Shown here piece after piece: positions 61,927 to 64,000 of a stretch of DNA of 64,000 nucleotides. The stretch covers positions 1,687,001-1,751,000 of the forward strand of contig JAYKKM010000309.1 of the NCBI GenBank assembly GCA_035772405.1, written 5' to 3'. A model generated the notes under the pieces. It made no database searches, was not told where the DNA came from, and worked only from the letters and a program-made list of their open reading frames with translations. Position 1 is the first letter of the stretch. Each line of letters opens with the position of its first letter. Source of the DNA: Chrysogorgia sp. JL179-B06. Lineage: Eukaryota > Cnidaria > Anthozoa > Scleralcyonacea > Chrysogorgiidae. Both the position numbers and the translations under genes were made by a program.

Positions 61927-63559
61927 TACTAGGTTGGAGGACACACTGACATGAACAAAATATACAAATGTGTCATGGTTTTGTGCAGCGCGATTAAACC
62001 GTGACGCAGTGGTAGAATTACTCCAAGTATTCGAACGAGAGGGAATTTTGCAGATGACTATCCTGGACACTATGCGCGACGTTGACACATGATCTTCTAG
62101 AAAACTTGTCGTAGCTTGTGAGGTAGCTTGTTTAACTACAAATTATAGAATACTCGCGTCCACTTTTGAAACTGTATTTAAAGGCAGAAATACGAACGAG
62201 GATGCTCTAAAATGTCTTTAAATAAAATATAACGTTTATATTGTGTGTAGTTTTTATTGTTATCAAATTAAATGGGGTTTTAAAATAAAACGAAGCAAAG
62301 GTGGCGGGTGTTCTTACTGTTCTACAATTTAGCGCCCTAGCTGCACAAATCAATATTTTCAGTTCATAATCCCACAAAATATGTAAGCCAATGCACTGGG
62401 TAAAAAGGATCAGTTAACTATGAGAATGAATACCAGTGAGGTCGAAATATCCGTTATTTTTATTTCAAAAGTATTTGGTATACTCCCAAAGGTTGACGGC
62501 GTAATTTATTATTTCTACGTCACACATTGCATAAATTAAGTGGTCAAGTAAAGTTGGGCATTCATGCTACGAACAGCCTTCCGCAGGCTCTTAATCGGGA
62601 GTGGGCAGGGGGCGACGAAGCCTGGCAATAGAGTGCCAGCAATGGTTGATGGGAAGGTGATAAAAAGCAATGGTTGATGGGAAGGCGATAAATGAAAATT
62701 TTAGAGCCTGCGAAATCCTGCGTCGAAACTCTGCAAATTTGATCGAAAGATTGCAAATTGGCTTTGGAAATGGCGAAGACGCGAAGTCGCTTGACAAACT
62801 TGCAGCCAGAGATGGGAAATACGCCGATGCCATATTGGTCTATATAAATAGCTCTTTGTAGGTTAAAACCGCGTGTGATTAACGTATTCGAGTATTAAAT
62901 AACAATGCACGAGTGTTTATATTAAACGACGAAATACCGCCGAGTGTTTTACCAGCTTCTCGAGTGCCGTTATAACGGCATATATTGTATTTGATAATCA
63001 ATATATACACTGTAAAGGTGGAAATCGTTCGAACTCAGGTAGGTCGGTAGTATTGTAGTAATAGCACATATCAACATAATATAATTCATCAGTCATCACC
63101 CACCCTTGTTTACAGCTTTTTATGACAACGTTACGCCTCCATAGTTATGCAATTTAAACTATATTTTGTCAGTGTTTGACCTGGAATAATTTACTATATC
63201 CTACATATTTCCTCTACAAAGCATATTAATATTCATAAAAAGCAAAAGTGTATTGGTATTTTGGAAATTATATTGGCGTTTATGTTCACGCGAATAATTT
63301 AAAAATTGTCATCGAAATATAGTATTTTACCTATAAATCTTTAATTTAAACGTCATCGACAAGTATTTTATATTGTCAAACCAATATTGCGTTGGCGCAA
63401 TTCTAGTTGTCTCTTGCTGCAAATCCCATTCGCTGATCTCTATCTAGAGATTACTCAAATCAGTGGCCATTGCAGAGAACTCCATTTTGTATGCAGGATT
63501 TCCCAGTCGCTTCTCGCTCTCTCCCCTTCCCGTCGTTCCTCGCGCGCCTTCATCTCAAA
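61927..63559. other. Interior of hAT-like element, no gene recognised
   Basis: Contains a GGTTGATGGGAAGGTGATAA duplication at 62643-62690 and AT-rich sequence. No transposase domain or RNA gene was found. Confidence 0.4.
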
Positions 63560-64000
63560 TTTACGCGCGCCGGCTCTCGTAATTTATACGCGAGAGACTG
63601 GGGACAAGCCAGACGAAAAGCTTATTGGAGTTTCATCCCTTCTCACTTTTCTTTATATTACTACCGAAAATTGCGAGACGCCCACGAAGGGGCGGTCTAA
63701 CGGCCTTCTGAATTTAAATGTGACAAGCGCGCGATACGCTAACGAAGGGGGCGGGGCAACCACAGTCAACGGCCTTCCGAATTGATGTAAACACTGACTC
63801 GTTACCTTTCTGTTCTGGTTGCTTGTAATTTGTCCTGATTGTCGACAAAACTAACAAGTAAGAACATTTTAATAACGATTTAATACAATTATTGTGTACA
63901 AAATACCAAATAAACCCGCTTTACTGTTAAACTCGCTTCACTAATAGACGTTACTTACGGCTCTCTGTGGGGGGCAGTTCATGTAGGTCCGAAAATCGGA

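Larger units (their letters stand above)
60215..63969. mobile_element. hAT-like element with ~200-bp TIRs
   Basis: CACAGGGAGCCGTAA at the left and the inverse of the right end, CACAGAGAGCCGTAA, are followed by long inverse arms (60215-60410 and 63722-63969) sharing GAAGCGAGTTTAACAGTAAA and GGTTGCCCCGCCCCCTTCG. The flanks GGAGGCA and GGGGGCA could be a decayed 7-8-bp target duplication, as for hAT. No transposase was seen. Extra GCCCCTTCGTGGGCGTCTCG copies lie at 63670-63700. The short ORFs at 62562-62861 and 63387-63785 are unsupported. Confidence 0.65.

Noticed and set aside
62562..62861. Overlapping ORFs near 62.6-62.9 kb as a gene
   Set aside because: Three overlapping frames on both strands over a local duplication of TTGATGGGAAGG, without a known domain.

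Overview
This is a eukaryotic, AT-rich, intron- and repeat-dominated window, most likely from a cnidarian. I base that on a host-like exon encoding a cysteine-rich 'FxxECW' secreted module of a kind I associate with cnidarians, and on the mix of Penelope-like, DIRS/Ngaro-like, Dong-like and CR1/L2 elements. The species cannot be named. Nearly everything readable is transposable element or satellite; only one short exon looks like host coding sequence. All dating and activity statements are inference.

Layout. 1-9.9 kb: one spliced exon (1004-1224), hairpin and TIR MITEs, a decayed CR1-type LINE 3' end, and several short tandem arrays, including a 15-bp array followed by its own inverted copy. 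10-14.5 kb: a Harbinger-like element with transposase and Myb-like remnants, then a 5'-truncated tyrosine-recombinase (YR) retroelement with an intact recombinase ORF and a B1-A2-B2 repeat layout, flanked by tRNA-derived SINEs. 14.5-30 kb: no host gene seen; a 3-kb long-TIR transposon with a decayed ORF, a 5.9-kb TIR element with TATA target duplications, and several MITEs. 30-41 kb: the most interesting part. A hammerhead-ribozyme retrozyme sits against a (TA)n array. It is followed by L2 and Dong-like LINEs nested in TAA repeats, and then by three different Penelope-like elements (PLEs), all on the minus strand, all truncated against (TA)n arrays and all carrying hammerhead motifs. A 129-bp palindrome there contains the same kind of motif on both strands. 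41.3-58.1 kb: one 16.8-kb Ngaro-type YR retrotransposon with a full split-direct-repeat layout, inserted without target duplication in a 121-bp satellite. Its recombinase gene is cut by a 10-kb TIR-bounded block made largely of a 156-bp satellite. 58-64 kb: more satellite, a TTAA-flanked MITE, and a 3.8-kb hAT-like TIR element with another inverted-repeat element inside.

How the parts fit together. The autonomous PLEs encode reverse transcriptase and a GIY-YIG endonuclease. The small retrozyme encodes no protein but shares with the PLEs the hammerhead fold, the short stem III, the strand and the (TA)n docking site. This is consistent with PLE machinery mobilising the retrozyme RNA. Microsatellites act as landing sites repeatedly here: (TA)n for PLEs and the retrozyme, (TAA)n for the Dong-like LINE.
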